This document shows, piece by piece, positions 36,103 through 49,599 of a stretch of 64,000 nucleotides of DNA; the first letter of the stretch is position 1, and each line of letters opens with the position of its first letter. Position numbers and translations under genes: made by a program. Location: NCBI GenBank assembly GCA_000469685.2, contig LS997566.1, positions 46,148,942-46,212,941 of the forward strand. The letters are read 5' to 3'. The DNA is from Haemonchus contortus. Its lineage: Eukaryota; Nematoda; Chromadorea; Rhabditida; Trichostrongylidae. The notes beneath the pieces were generated by a model. That model had not been told where the DNA came from and did not search any database. It was given only the letters and a program-made list of their open reading frames with translations.

Positions 36103-39100
36103 TCAAATGAGCTTTTGCTGAATTGAAGCAACGTACCGCTTTTGCAAGGCTGCAACGTTGAGAGGCGGTCCAGGTTGCATAGAGTACATAAAATGTAAAA
36201 CGGTATCCTGAAAAAAAAGACTGGGATTTGCATTGCTGCCAGCTGAATTGACGGAGATTGAGCTTAATACACTTGAGTCTAGGAGCAGTTGCTCGCTTCT
36301 TTCATGTTTGTCTTTTATGATAGTTTTCAATATCTTCGTTATCATTTCTTACCACTCTCTCTCATTTCGTCATTTACATACAGTAGCGCTCAAAAGTCTT
36401 CGGTGAAATGCTTTGACGCTTTTTCGTCCATAACTTTTTTGCTAGCAGACCAAATCGCGTGAAATTTGGATATGTTTAACTAGAGCATATCTCACCCTAC
36501 CTAACCCTATTTCACTGCAAAGCTGCAACATCTACAGGTAGAGTAAGGTGTTTGTTGCGGAAGCAGATTTTGCTAAAACTAAAGTTGTCGACGTCTGCAC
36601 TTATTCGCACCTTATGTGCGCTTTTCTCATAAATTGTGTTCGGCATTGCCGCTCGTACACTTTAGACATGACAAAAAGGAAAGAGATTTTAGAAGGACCA
36701 TCATCTGAATTTTCAGTCGCTTTTGAATTCAACCTCATTGGGATATCTGGAAAATGATCAGATTGCAGGTTAATAGTGGTAAATATTCACAATACACCCA
36801 CGCTCGAAATATAGAAGTTTCGCATGATTAGATCCAGTAGGAAAGGAGTTACGACTAAAAAGAATGTCTGAAGAACCATTTCACCGAAGACTTTTGAGCG
36901 CTGCTGTAGGTTTATATTCTATTCCATTCTCATCCAGCTTCTGTCAGCTGTTCACATCAATTTGTCCTTAGCTGCGGTGAGATGCCTTCAGCCCTTCGTT
37001 CTGTTCCCGTATTCCCAAACCCGACGTCAATCTCGTGTTGCTTAGTTCTATCTTGTAAAGAGTTGCTCACCTGGATCCACGTAGGCATGAGGCTGAGCGG
37101 TACGAAGCAGAATATTGCGTCCCAGCCAGGGGAGTACCTTTAAAAAGGGAACTAGAGAACCTTTACAAAACCTCCAACTCTCTAAATCTCATAAGTCACG
37201 GCTGAATCGTTTCATAACTTTTTCACGGTCATGTATAACTAAAAAAATTGACTGTACCTCAATCTTGGCCAGTAGCCAAATAATGCATGGATATAACTAT
37301 CGACAACCCAGTGAAGATTCGGGTTTGCTACAAGATTTACTCCTGTCTGCCATGCGATTTTGACTGAAAGACAGCGAAATTATGATCACAGTAAATTTTT
37401 AGGGAGAGAAGCTTCCACGAAATCACCCAGGCCCAGATAGCTGAATGATCTGAATGATTTCAACGAAAGTATTATGCTTACAGTTCTCTTTGAATTGTTC
37501 GCCATATTCATTCTTCACAGCTGTTGGTAGTTTTTCCCATATCTGGAACGGAAAACCTATCCTTGCGAAGGTGGGCAGGTAAAAGTGAATGGGAATCACC
37601 TTGTTAACTCTGGCATGCTGAGCTCCTTCACAAAGCAATTCCGTTTTGAAGGCACCAGGTTCCAATATGTGAACGGACACCCCGAAGGGGAGCATTTCCA
37701 GTCGCAGACAGTCCATATAAGCTTCAACAGCGAATTTTGCCGTGACATAGGGACCAACATAGAGACCATGGAGACGGCCAGCTGTTGATCCCATCGTTAC
37801 AACTCGTCCCTAAAGTTTTAGAAGGATTCATAGCTGACCTTAATATATTTAATATTCTCAGCAAGACCCACAAACCTTGCTCTGTTTGATCAGAGGTAGA
37901 AAACTGTGACAAACTCGAACTGCTCCCAAAGTGTTCACATTCAATGATGCCAGGTACTCGTTGGTAGAACACCAGTCGTCAGGGCCAAAAATTGTAAACA
38001 CACCAGCGTTGTTTACAAGGCCATGAAGCTGAGCTCTCTAGAAGAATCGGTAAGAATCAAGACAACCTATAAAAGCAGAAGGGAACTTTCGGTGGCAGTC
38101 GATTTAGCGATAAAACTATTTCTATTTTCAACCCCTTACCCATGAGAATAAATCTTTTTCCCATTCCAGCTATGATCTTGGTTTTTTCTAACAGTAATTT
38201 TCAACAAACCTGGACTGTAAGTATGCTTTCAACCTCCGCTTTTGCCCTTATAACGCTCTCATCGCTAGTGATGTCGATTAGTACCGTATACAGTTGGCCA
38301 CCGTGGAGTTGATGGGCACATTTGATGAGATCCTCACGGCCCTAGAAATCACAAAGACGCTACTTGTCTCTTCAGTTGGAGCCCTACGATTTCGAAAAAA
38401 TTGAAGCAAATTATCCCAATCATTGTTTTATCCAATTACTGTTTTCGGAGCTTTATAATAAGCAGTGAAGCCCATTAGGATAGTTCTTAATCTGCTCAAT
38501 CAAAATTTTTCAAAATTGGCCGTTGGGTGGACGCTAGTGAGATTCACCAAGGAATTGCCATCGAAATCTTACAGCTTCAACACCACGACTGGCGTTTTCC
38601 GGTACCGAAGCGAAAAAATCTGAATGTCGATGAACGCACGCAAAATGTTCAACGTTCTGGGACGACACTAGGTAAAGTACCTCGATTTCACCACCACTAA
38701 CCACAGTTCCACAATAACCCATAGCCCTACTTAGCCCAGAATCCATCTACAAAATCCAGGAGATTAATGGACGACGTAGTAGCCGTGATAATTAAGAGTG
38801 TCTTGGGTGCTGATCAATCTCGATTGAAGTGCCACTCCCTCCATCCCCCATTCAAAATTCATTCAAAAGTTCAGGAGTTCAAAAGAACTAGTGCTTTGAA
38901 CGCGTGAGGTATTCAATGGCTCGCTGTGGCAATTTAATGAGCAAACCACAGTCCTCAGCCTCTCAGACAAGTGTGCTACCAGTACCAACTAGTAGATCTA
39001 GAGGGTATGCAGGGCTTGATTGGCCTAGTTTGGATCAGTACTGGAACTGATGGAACTGTGAGTGCGATAGTACCTGGGATTGCGCCAACTTCGCCAATAT

Positions 39101-39828
39101 TGTATTGTTTATTACGGTAACGGTGATCATAAACACCTCTGGAAGCCAAATACCACTGGAAGTAAGGGGAAAAGGCAGTAATCAAAGGATGTGGGACAGT
39201 CAAGGGAAGAACCGTTAACAGATTTAGTCAGCCGTCGATAAATTCTCGTATTTGCGGTATTAAGGCCGGCTGAGCATGATCAGCGCTCGCATGGTGTCCG
39301 TGCGGTAGCGGAACCGAACGCCATTCTCCCTATAGGGACATGGAAGGCGTACTTAGATGAACATAGATAAGTGAACGAGTAGATGAATGAGTACCAAAAT
39401 AAGTAAACATTCCAAGAACGTCGACAATCTCCCCGATGTTGTCAGGCCCGAAGGTCGAACTTGCCCAAAAAAAAGAGTTATGCCATAGATAATTACGAAA
39501 ATGGCGAAGAGATGGGTAAATACATAGGAATCTCAATAACTCAGTACCGTTTCAGTCAACGAAAATTCAAAATGGCAGAAATGAAATGCATGAAGAAATC
39601 AAGACGAAATAGTACCAGTGGACTCACATTTTCAGTATAGCATCCTGCGAACACATTCACTCCCATTTTCAGCAGTTTGAGTGCAAGTAGTCGGCCGAAA
39701 CCGCTGTCACAGCCAGTGATAAATACATATTTTCCACGGTGACCAATATAAATATGTTCCAGAATCAATCGTTTTAAAAGAAAGTAGCCAAGTAGAGCGA
39801 TTACGATCCATAGAGCTACGGATATCAT
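36103..39828 (-). CDS. membrane-anchored short-chain dehydrogenase (retinol dehydrogenase-like), 366 residues
   Basis: Seven minus-strand exons: 39828-39628, 38341-38210, 38037-37876, 37809-37482, 37363-37258, 37137-37071 and 36207-36103. All phases match, giving 1101 nt. An N-terminal membrane anchor ([14 protein letters not shown]) precedes the Rossmann motif TGCDSGFG (residues 39-46). NNAG follows at 120-123, catalytic S173 in MGSTAGR, and Y186/K190 in YVTAK. The C-terminal part has [15 protein letters not shown] and [10 protein letters not shown], typical of the 11-cis retinol / 17-beta-hydroxysteroid dehydrogenase branch. It should be an NAD(P)-dependent oxidoreductase of the endoplasmic reticulum acting on a retinoid, steroid or lipid alcohol. 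All catalytic residues are intact. An M1 element lies in the last intron. Confidence 0.85.
36381..36906 (+). mobile_element. M1 MITE, copy 2, in the SDR last intron
   Basis: It has the same terminal repeats and TA flanks (36379-36380, 36907-36908) as copy 1 and is also 526 bp. It is inserted between SDR exons 6 and 7. Confidence 0.85.
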
Positions 39829-42800
39829 GGATTCGGAGGACCAGGGTAATGCTGAGCCCTGGTGAAGTTTGTTAGAAAGCTGAAGTTGTCGTCAGGTTGC
39901 TTTGATGTTTCAGTTGCCTCTTCAATACAGTACCCTTCACCTAAAATACCACCATATATTACTGAATAGAAAGCTTCACATCGCTTCGAGTGAAATGTTT
40001 AGGAAGTTTGAAGCTCTCGAGACAAAATAAGATAGGATCTTAGACAAAGAGACCAGAGAATCCTGGGAAATTGAAGAACCATGTCCTGAAGAGGCGGTCT
40101 GACAAAGGACGGACGATGTTTGGTGTCACAACCAGGAAGTATAGGTGTCCAGACAAGAACGTTTCAGTCAAGTCAAAGAAAACAGAGAAATCACTGCGGG
40201 ATTCTCCCACACAGATCAGACACACGTTTCCCACCCACGAGGTTCAACGAGATTGGGTTCGTAACTGAGATCTGGTAGAAAAACGTTGGACTTTTCTCGA
40301 AAGGTGAAAAGGGAAACTCTAAAAACTAACACATTACTTTAGGCGGAATTTTGCATTTTGGCAAGGGATGAGAAGGAGTTCACCTCAGTCTCTTGAAACT
40401 TCTTTTGCATGGCATCGAACGATTACGGCGGGTAAATTCCCTCTTAGAAATTCTTCCTTGAAAAATGTGTATTTGAAGGTAAAGGGTACAGGTGAATATA
40501 ACTGAGAGGTATGCGCTAATAATCCCCAATAATCCTTCACACGAAATCACTCACAGCTAATATTTAACTAATGCTCGGGGACAACACAGGGCAGTGCCTT
40601 TCCATGAACATGAATAGGCGGCGTTATGTCACGAATATCGTACCCAAGAAAGCATTCGGGAATTATAAATCAGATGGATTAGCTTGAGACCTTTAGGGCT
40701 ATGATGCCAGTTCCTCCTCAGGTTAATTTTTAGTGCTAAATATAAATACTTGCAATAATCTGCAGAAGATCCTCGAAGCTGTCCTCGAGAGGTAAATTGC
40801 CATCTTCCGGACAGGTTGAACTTCTCAACCAGTTATTGGGGATGAGTTCCTCGATCCAGGAACGAGTTTCACTCCAGCTATACATAGCTCCGTTCCAAAA
40901 GTTTTATAGTGTATATACAGGTCATAATAGGGTCTATAGTGAAATTAACAGCTTAGGAGCATAAAATGAAATGAAAGCAAAAACTGTCGCAATTAAAAAT
41001 AAATTCAGAACGTAAAAAAAGACATTCAATTTGGAGAAACTACTTCTGAGTAAGTATTTGGGGTATACCGGCAATAAGAAGAAGGCGTCCCTAATCAAGT
41101 GACTTCCTTTCTGAACGAGTTTTATCTAATTCAATATCTACTTTTTGTTCGTTAGTACGTCGATTTTACCAAGAGAACTGTTCGCTTAATTTGAAGGACA
41201 GGAATTTTTGTAAAGTTGCCTGAATGCTCCTACTAGTATTATGAAATAATTCTTTCAGCAGAGAAGAGAATGAACATGAGTGTCACGAGCATGGCTATAT
41301 TATTATTCAATTTTTGAGCAACCGGAAAATGAAATTCCGTGGAAATGGAATTGAAATTTGGTCAAAAAATCCTTGTCCAGCTTATTTCGATACCAGGGTC
41401 TACAGTGTCGCAAGTTCATACACATTGAGTTCCTAGTCAGGTGCTAGAGAAGTAATGACAACGGGTAGAAGGCCGATGAACACCATGTAACCTATAAAAC
41501 AATGGGAAAGCGTGAGCAACTATTGTTTCCTCAAAAGGAGCCAGCTTCAGGAAAACCATCAAAAATGGCTATTTCAGTGGGCGTGAACGTGAGTTCAATT
41601 GTGAATGAGCGATGGCACGTAGGAAGGGAGACAACAGAGACCTTGTTGAATAGAAAACTAGGTGACGATATAGAAATTGACGCCGACGTGATTTGGAAGA
41701 CTCGTAGCAGGGTACTCGATTCGCTCGGTCGCGATGGACAACGATGGCGGCGAGAAGTCGGTCGAGTCCACCCTATACCCATCCTATACGGAGGAGACGG
41801 AGCGTAGCCGACTGGAAAGCGATGGAGCGCCAAGAACGGAACGCTCTTCATCAACGTGTGCATCTCGGGAGTCTCTCATCATCTACAATGGACTCTGCAC
41901 CTGGACACTGTCTACCTGAACCAACGTATAGCGCCATTGTTGATTTCTCCTTCGTCAACCGATGTTGTCTGGAATCTCTGCGCATCAAATGGTCATTATC
42001 TTCGGTCGGTCGGTGTTTGTTTAGGCCATACCCCCAAAAAAGCTTTTTCTCACACCTCGACAAGGTCACCGTGAAGGAGGTGTGACCAACGGATGCTATT
42101 TATCTCTTGCAACGATGCGAAACGAACCGTATCAATAAATCCCTGTCAGGACAATCCTACAGGTCATCTCCTTCCTTCGAAAAGTTTGTGTCAATACGAG
42201 GAATTTACATCGATTACAACGGATAGTTGAGCACCATATATGTATTGTCCATTGGTAGGGCATTCCCACACATTATCCACCCAAGCCAAAAAAATCTGGG
42301 ATCAGTGATCTGTGGAAGGTGGACTCGACCGGATTCTCGCCGCAATCGTTGCAAATCGTAGCCCGAACAAAAATTTTCTGTATCTCTCATGGATTGAAAG
42401 ATTTTCAGCTACTTCCCTTCCTATGGTAATGGGAGTATGTGGACATAATATGGCTACCATAAGTGTCACGTTGGCACAATACTGTCTCAACTACCACATG
42501 AACCCAGAAGGGAGGTCGGGCTCCAAAAGCTGAAGGGAGTGGGCATGGGTCGGCACTCATGAGATTGCGCCAAAGATGTAAAGAAATTTACATCAGCTAA
42601 TAACTTTGAGAAGGGCATCGAACAATCGACTTCAGCTCAGTCAGTTCTCGGAATCCACTTGACGTCCTTTTCTCATCTTCAAGCGTCATTCTTTCTGGGA
42701 TCGGAGACGTTACAGTAACTAAATGACGAAATAGCCATGCAGAAAAACTATTCTTCTGAGGAGGTGTTGGAATTGAATAAAGCTTCACCCCACAAAGTCG

Positions 42801-43310
42801 AATTTCGTGGGGAAGGAGTCGATCTGAGGACGGCAACTGAATAGATTCCGACATTAAGTCATGGCGAGCTGCTGGCGCTCTTTCCATCCGATCTATAGTT
42901 GGTTCCGGGTGATTCAGAAAGCTATGCCATATGGGACAGAGCATGTAGCAAAACTAAGTGATTCATTATTTTCCTACGAAAAATTCTCGATTATATTTCA
43001 TTGTATTCAACAATCCTTCGAACGATGATTAATGCTTATGGATATTCACCCTATATCGTTCTCTACACGGAGGGACTGGCCGTACTTGAGCGCATGACTT
43101 TTTTTGGCATCGATTTCAAGGAAAAAGGAGGAATTTCCTTTCTCTTTTTTATACAAAAGCCAAATTAGAACAAATGTTGGGGCAAATTGTTTAACATTCA
43201 ACATGCCTTCATCAGACGTTCAGAATAGTAATGACCTTCGAATGAGTATTCACCCTATATAACTCTCAGTGTTACAAAACGGCATACCGAGTATTGTTTC
43301 CTCCTTCGTA
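39829..43310. other. intergenic, no supported gene
   Basis: Open frames at 41502-42085 (plus) and 42597-42944 (minus) are the longest but overlap each other on both strands. They lack consistent splice sites and resemble no family. A CTATAAAAC sequence precedes the ATG at 41502, which is weak support for a start there. Confidence 0.4.
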
Positions 43311-43817
43311 CAGTAGCGCTCTGAGGTCTCCGGCCAAATGCTCTTACGCTTTTTCATTCATAAGTTTTTTGTTAGTGAAGCGAATCGCGCGAAGTTTTGA
43401 TATGTTTAATCGAAGCCCATTAACCAACACTATTTGTCTGCAAGGCAGCAATATCCACATGATTAAGGGTAAGGTGGTTGTTGCGGTAGCAAACTTCACT
43501 GAAAACAAAGTTAGCAACGTCCACAGTTATTCACACCTCATCTATTGTGTTCGGCATTAGCGCTCGTACACTTTAGACATGCCAAAATTAAAGAGACCCA
43601 AGGAGGACCACTGCCCGTACTTCTAGTTGATTTTGAGTTCAAGTTCTTTAAGATATCTGAAAACATGATCAAATTGCAAGTTAATAGTGCTAAATATCCA
43701 CAATGCACCTATGTTACACATGTCGAAATTTCGCCTGATTAGATCCAGTAGGAGAAGAGTCACCACTGGAAAATGCGGCTGAACAAGCATTCGGCCGAAG
43801 ACTTTTGAGAGCTAATG
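43311..43817 (+). mobile_element. M1 MITE, copy 3, diverged (507 bp)
   Basis: The left end CAGTAGCGCTCTGAGGTCTC and right end GACTTTTGAGAGCTAATG are decayed M1 termini, flanked by TA (43309-43310, 43818-43819). The interior aligns with copies 1 and 2. Confidence 0.8.
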
Positions 43818-43819
43818 TA

Positions 43820-44842
43820 TATGATCTCTTCAGCCCAGTTAACCGACTTGGTAACGACAGTGAAATTTGGGTAGCATATGCAAGGTACCTGCTGCTCAAG
43901 TAATGCCTCTATAATTGTGGGGAGCATTGAGAATGAACAGACATACCGACAGAGTTACGTTACACTTGTTCATTCGCAACTGATTGAATCTGGTGTAGTG
44001 GCATGTGAACACTATCACCCGCGTATCCTCCTAGGATCGAACGTCATACCAATACTCGCTTAAGTCACACTATCAACTAGCCTTTCCCTTCATTATTGAC
44101 CATTTCATTGGGATCAGACTCGTCTGGGATGATAAGAAAGTTAACATGTACATTAGGTGGCTCCCACAAGTCATTGCCTAGGCCTCATTCAGACCATTTC
44201 TGCAATTCCAAATGGAAGTCGAATGAAGAGCGCAATCCAGTGATGAAAATGATTATTGCTAGAGACTTTATCATTCATCTTCCACATTTGAAGTAGTGGT
44301 CAATAGGCGTTTATCAAAAAAACTGATCCCTCCTCATCCACATCCTCATCAATCAGCTGTAGCTTTTGTTCCGCCCATTCTCCCATCTGTCAACATCCTC
44401 TTCACTTCAGCGCTTTGCTTTCCACTACGATTACATTTCCAGATGGTTTTAACTGTAAACTTCCAATTCCTTTAGTAGATCACAGCAACTTTTATTTTGC
44501 TATTTCTCCAATTATATGAAATACTAGCATGTTCTATGAGCTTTCCATTTTTTCCGACTTGCTCTCATTGCCTGAATTTGAACTCTGTTTTCAACATAAT
44601 AGAAGCTTGAGATCGGCAAGCTGTTCACTTGAGTCATCTAGCACTTCTGAGATGGGCCTTAAACCGCTACAACTTGTCCTAACTCAGTGGCTTTTGTCTC
44701 GGAAGTGGTTACTTCAAAGGAGATAAGACTTCATCACTATCACGGCTTTCAATTAAAGACCTGGAAGCAATCTCACATTTCCACACTTTCAGTATTACTC
44801 GATAAGTTGACATGAAGTAGTCCAAATTTTGTGAAGTTCAGG
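43820..44842. other. spacer upstream of the serpin
   Basis: A short open frame at 43878-44063 reads plausibly (VHSQLIESGVVACEHYHPR) but has no splice partner. Nothing else is supported. Confidence 0.4.
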
Positions 44843-47800
44843 ATGTTTTTGCCGGCCGAATTAGATTTTGGCCTAAATATGATTCGCTTTGCGTTTGCCA
44901 ACGAGCCTTTAGTCGTATCACCCGTTTCCATGATTTTTGCCCTGGCAATGATCCGACTAGGGGCAAAAGGCCCCACAAGGTCTCAAATCAATTCCGTCAT
45001 TTCTAAAGGTACTGCAGCAGGACATTTGAGGACCGCAGAGAGCTCCTGAATGCCGTTTATGTTCAGAAGCATCTGATGACGATATTGACGGCTACTACCC
45101 AAGCCTCTTCAGCCATCTCCAGAATGCATCAGGCGGTGTGAAAACCCACATTGCCAATGGGTTTTTCCTGGAGTAAGCATGCTTTTCACTTTTGCTGGCC
45201 AAAAATTTGATTGCTATATTCAGCAAGAATTTTTATGTCGAAAAGGAATACGAGCGGAAAATCAGGAAAGATTACAATGCCCGAGTTCAAGCGTTGGACT
45301 TCAGGATGAAGGAGAGAGCTGCCAAAGTTGGTCCTTTTTTTCGTGCTTGAGAATCCATACCCATCGAATTATTTTCAGGTAATTAATGATTTTGTCAGTG
45401 GACAAACTAAAGGCAAAATTCGTGATATAGTTAAGACAGACTCCATCCAAGGTGAATTCGTAAAAGTATTTGTTCAATCACCACCCATGTTCAATCACCA
45501 CCCAGCTGTAACCAGTCAGCTATTTTACTTTCTCTCTCCAACCTCTTTTTCATCATTTCTCCTTACCCTATAAATAAGTTTCAGTAGGTAAAAAGGGCAC
45601 ATTCTAGATGTGGATGGGTAAGGAACAGGCCAAAATGAGGAGAGAGCGAGCAAACCCAGCTGACTCTAAATGGGACACTCGCCGGAATTCGTTCAGCCTG
45701 GGGTTTAGCTGAGCAGTTCCACCTGAAAAATGAAATTTAGAATTTAGAGATCTAAAGGGATCCAGAAAGAGTGCTAAGCAGCGTACCCAAGAGTTCTTCG
45801 CAGAAGGATTTACAACCCTTTGAGCAAATAAGGGCCAATTTTTGAATGTACTGTTCAAGAACAGTTCGAGTATTTTAGAGCAACCTAGGCCTATATATAG
45901 CAATATTTAGTAAGTGGGAAATTAATGTTATCGTTTTATTACAGGAGCATATTCGCTAGTTCTAAATGCCATTTACTTCCACGCTGATTGGCATGAAAGA
46001 TTCTACAAAGGTTTCAATACTAAGAAAATGTTCTATCGACAAGAAGGAGAAGGACGAGAGGTTAGGCAAGAGATGTCTTCTTTCCTCAGATATACCTCAT
46101 GAGTCGATCTTCCCAATCATTAGGGCTGTGGTGGGAGAATTTCTCGAAAATCTCCGGGATGGACAAGGTTCAAATAATGAACCTTTCGAGAAAATGGTGA
46201 CCTTGTTATAAACTCACTGGAGAGGTAATGAGACCTGTTCTGTAGGTGGGCCATGACGGTCGAGTCGTCCTCCCTACATCCAGGCTCCGATGTCTTCTTT
46301 CTTGAAGTTCCGCTGTTTTTATTTGAACCAGAGGTTGAACCATAATAGTAATTTGAGCAGATCGACTGCGACGGCCGCTGAGGTATAGAGAAGGCAGGGA
46401 AGAAACGGAAAGGAGTAATTGGGATGGGGAGGAAGTTTGAGCACCCATATGGAAGAAGGAAAAATAATAAAGAAACAAAACTATTAGCTGTAGGATAAAT
46501 ACTAAGTTTTTCCATTAGATTAAGAGTACCTGATCACCTGAGTCCTTCCAACGTTTTCTCAGGGCATAATACACTTTGGAATCCTCTTGTAAAATTCAGC
46601 TGAATAAATAACTTTTAGATGGAGTTCATGCAAGCCTTCAATGTGTACCGGCTCTATGCGGAAGACGATGAGATCGAAGTACTCTCGCTGCAGTATGCCG
46701 ACACATCATATGCCTTCAATATTTTCCTCCCTAAAACAAGGTAAAGCATCCGAGTACATAAATTCCATGGGGAATTGGCACAACGTGGCTTGATATCTAG
46801 GGAAGCAGTAGGAGATCCGAGGCAGAAGCTAGCAGTGGTCGACTCTTTTCCGTGATATTCCCCTTTTCTCACACGTTCTCCCCTAACCTCTCCTTTCGTT
46901 GCCGGGATTCGCTTGAAAATGAAAATAAAGGATTATTTAGACAAAAAAAGACTGACATGTGCCCCATAGGCTCTATCATTAGCATTAAAAGTAGAAACAA
47001 TGTGGATGTCTAGGATCCGTATAACTGTGACCCTGTACTTTGCAGATTTGACTTCAGCAACATGCGGTGGAACTTAACTGCAAAGCGCATTGAGGATCTT
47101 TTGTCAAAATTGGATCAAACCTACATGACGGTACGGGCCCTTTAACTTCTCTTCTAACCTTTAAAAAATGCTGCGTAATATACAGGGGTGCCCAAAAAAA
47201 AGAGACACTTTCACTGCTTGGCTTGTACCACCAATGTAATCAAACTTTGTTGAACCCTGACTGAATATTACCACCCGCAAAATCAAGAACACATTGTACT
47301 CGATCGCGTAATTCTTCAGTGGCCTTCATTCTTCAGTGGACGGACGAAATCGAAAGTTTTTGCCACGCAAATTTGATATCGTCTGAGGTCGGCGAGATCG
47401 GCTCGTCCCCACGACGTCGTAGACCATTGCGGAGTTGTCGGGGCTACAGGAAGTCAGCGGTCTTCCAGATCCTAAGCGACGATGCCCAGAAATCTGTTCG
47501 TGAGCGACTCGATTGAGAAAGTTGCGTATCTGCTTGTTGCCGACCGATATCCCATAAGTCGTCTTGAGCGCGTCCGTAATGGCAGACGGCTTCATATTTT
47601 GATGCCGATATAGGAACCACACGAGTTCCTGCTTCCTTTCATCAAGCAACATTCTTAGTACAATTTACTCAATCACATTCTTCTGCTGCTTCAATCGGTG
47701 CGACGTATTCCGCCCTGGATTAGGCCCCATGCATGGTGTCTCTTTTTTTTTGGGCACCCCTGTATAATATAATACTGTTTGTGATTAGAAGGGAACAGCC

Positions 47801-48338
47801 GTAGTCGTGGAGGAACTCGTCCAGAATTCGCTCCCGGTTTTGTTATCCTTTACTGTTCTTCATGGAATGTGTTCAACCATGTTTCGGCTTCCTCAGCACT
47901 TTCGCCTGTATGGGGAGCAAGAAAGTGATTTCCTAACAGTTTTACAGATCCTGATCCCAAAGATGAAGATTGAGACGAACCTCAAACTCAAAGAGATCCT
48001 TCCACCGATGGGTATCTCGAATATTTTCAACTACAATGCCGACCTCAGTGGAATTGTCCAAAGACCTCAATTACAAATCTCCGAAGTCACTCATGATGCA
48101 ATTATTGAGGTAAACTACTCGGAGTGCACTATGACCTTTTGAGGACCCAGATTTCTTCAGCTTATGGATCATATTGCAGGTTGACGAGGATGGCACGACT
48201 GCAGCCGCAGCCACAAAGTTCAAAGCCGAATGGAAATCACTCAAAGTATCTGTGCCTATAGAGTTCCGTGCAGATCATCCTTTTATATTTATTCTTACCA
48301 AAGATAAAAATCCTTTGTTTATGGGTCAATTCTTATAA
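44843..48338 (+). CDS. serpin, inhibitory type, 363 residues, nine exons
   Basis: The exons are 44843-45008, 45067-45172, 45224-45326, 45379-45451, 45945-46060, 46619-46740, 47046-47130, 47948-48109 and 48180-48338. All phases match, giving 1092 nt. Serpin landmarks in order are ELDFGLNMIRF, LVVSPVSMIFALAMIRLGAKG, VINDFVSGQTKGKI, SLVLNAIYFHADWHERF and LIPKMKIETNLKLKEILPPM. The reactive-loop hinge DEDGTTAAAAT is followed by VPIEFRADHPFIFIL and MGQFL at the end. The small-residue hinge means it can insert its loop and inhibit a protease. Counting from the hinge puts P1 near the Lys of EWKS, suggesting trypsin-like targets (inference). No signal peptide is seen, but GTTCAG right before the ATG may be a trans-splice site or hide a 5' exon. 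AATAAA is at 48358. Confidence 0.9.
47183..47762 (-). mobile_element. Tc1/mariner-like element, internally deleted, in serpin intron 7
   Basis: The terminal repeats are CAGGGGTGCCCAAAAAAAAG at the left and CTTTTTTTTTGGGCACCCCTG-like sequence at the right. TA lies on both sides (47181-47182, 47763-47764) and the element is 580 bp. A minus-strand frame (47652-47326) begins MLLDERKQELVWFLYRHQN and continues with NKQIRNFLNRVAHEQISG, which looks like the helix-turn-helix DNA-binding part of a transposase. The catalytic domain is absent, so the copy cannot move by itself. Confidence 0.8.
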
Positions 48339-49599
48339 TGGTTGTTCGATTAATATCAATAAATATCGATTTTCGATGGATTTTTCAATTGAAATCAATC
48401 AGTGAGAGCATTGCTTGATGTAATGAATGCAACAGCTGTCGTGTGGTTTTCTCTGACTTCATGGTCTTTGGGCTTGATCAGTTTCGAGCCCAGGCATCGA
48501 ATTGCATCGCTGAAGACTTTTTCATTGGATTCAATGGGATGCAGTAAAGTACAAATAAAGGGCAAAAACAAAGTGATTGTTACATTGATGTAATCAGTTA
48601 CTTCGATTGATCACTTCGGAGTGAGCCATGAGTCATACTTTAGCTAAAAAACCTAGACATCAGACAATATGGCCTACTATAGTGGTATTCTATGGTTTAG
48701 TTAACTGTCTTATTCAATCGTTTGATTACTTGATTACTTTTTCAACTTACCGAACAATTGAAAATCGCAAAAAACTCGGCAAATTGAATGGACAAAAACT
48801 TTTGTGGTCCCCAAAATCATTTCGGAGTCGATCTTACTTTTATAGAAATTTTCAATTCATTCGGAACTCAATAGGGAGACTGGAGTTTTGTGGGTATTTT
48901 TTGCAAACCTCCACAAAATGAAAATTTGTCCTTTTTTGGACTGTCGACAATGACACTAAAGTAGTCTGTGCGATCAGCTTATAAAATCATCTATGAGTTG
49001 GCACTTGAAGCATCATTCTGGAAGCCAGGAAATGGACACTTTCAAAACGTTGGCTCCCGAAATTAGACCATTGTTGCTACTGAATTTTCCTATAAGCAGA
49101 AAAAACTCCTCTACGAAGACAGAGCCGCTGACGGAGTTTCGCATTCATTATGTATCGAAGAATCGCCCGATGTAGATGCCCAATTCCCTATGCCAGAAAC
49201 TGCACATGGGGATTGCTTGGACAGTTAGGGTACTCAGAGTCATAGCATGTAAATGTACATAAAGGTGATTAAGAGCATATTATGCATAAAAAACCACAAA
49301 TTATGCATTTTTCGGGAATACTCGTGCTGTGGGAACGTATTGATTCAACCGTATTCTGTTTTTCACGTGAAAAATTCCTACCTGGACTACAACCGTGTTG
49401 TCATTGCCCCCACCAGTACTCTCTATAGAAACTTCGGTGAAAATGTAGTAAGGGGACATCCAAAGGTCAGTATATCAAGAAATGAACTCAGTCTAACGCT
49501 TTAATCCTTGTTATATCAGCAGTGTATTAGAGGCGAATAGGTTAATGTGCACCGACATCTATGCGGCTTCAGCCACGGGAACGTAGTGTTTTTATTTAA

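Noticed and set aside
36548..36757. 69-codon frame repeated in M1 copies
   Set aside because: Differences between copies are mostly amino-acid changing, as for neutral sequence.
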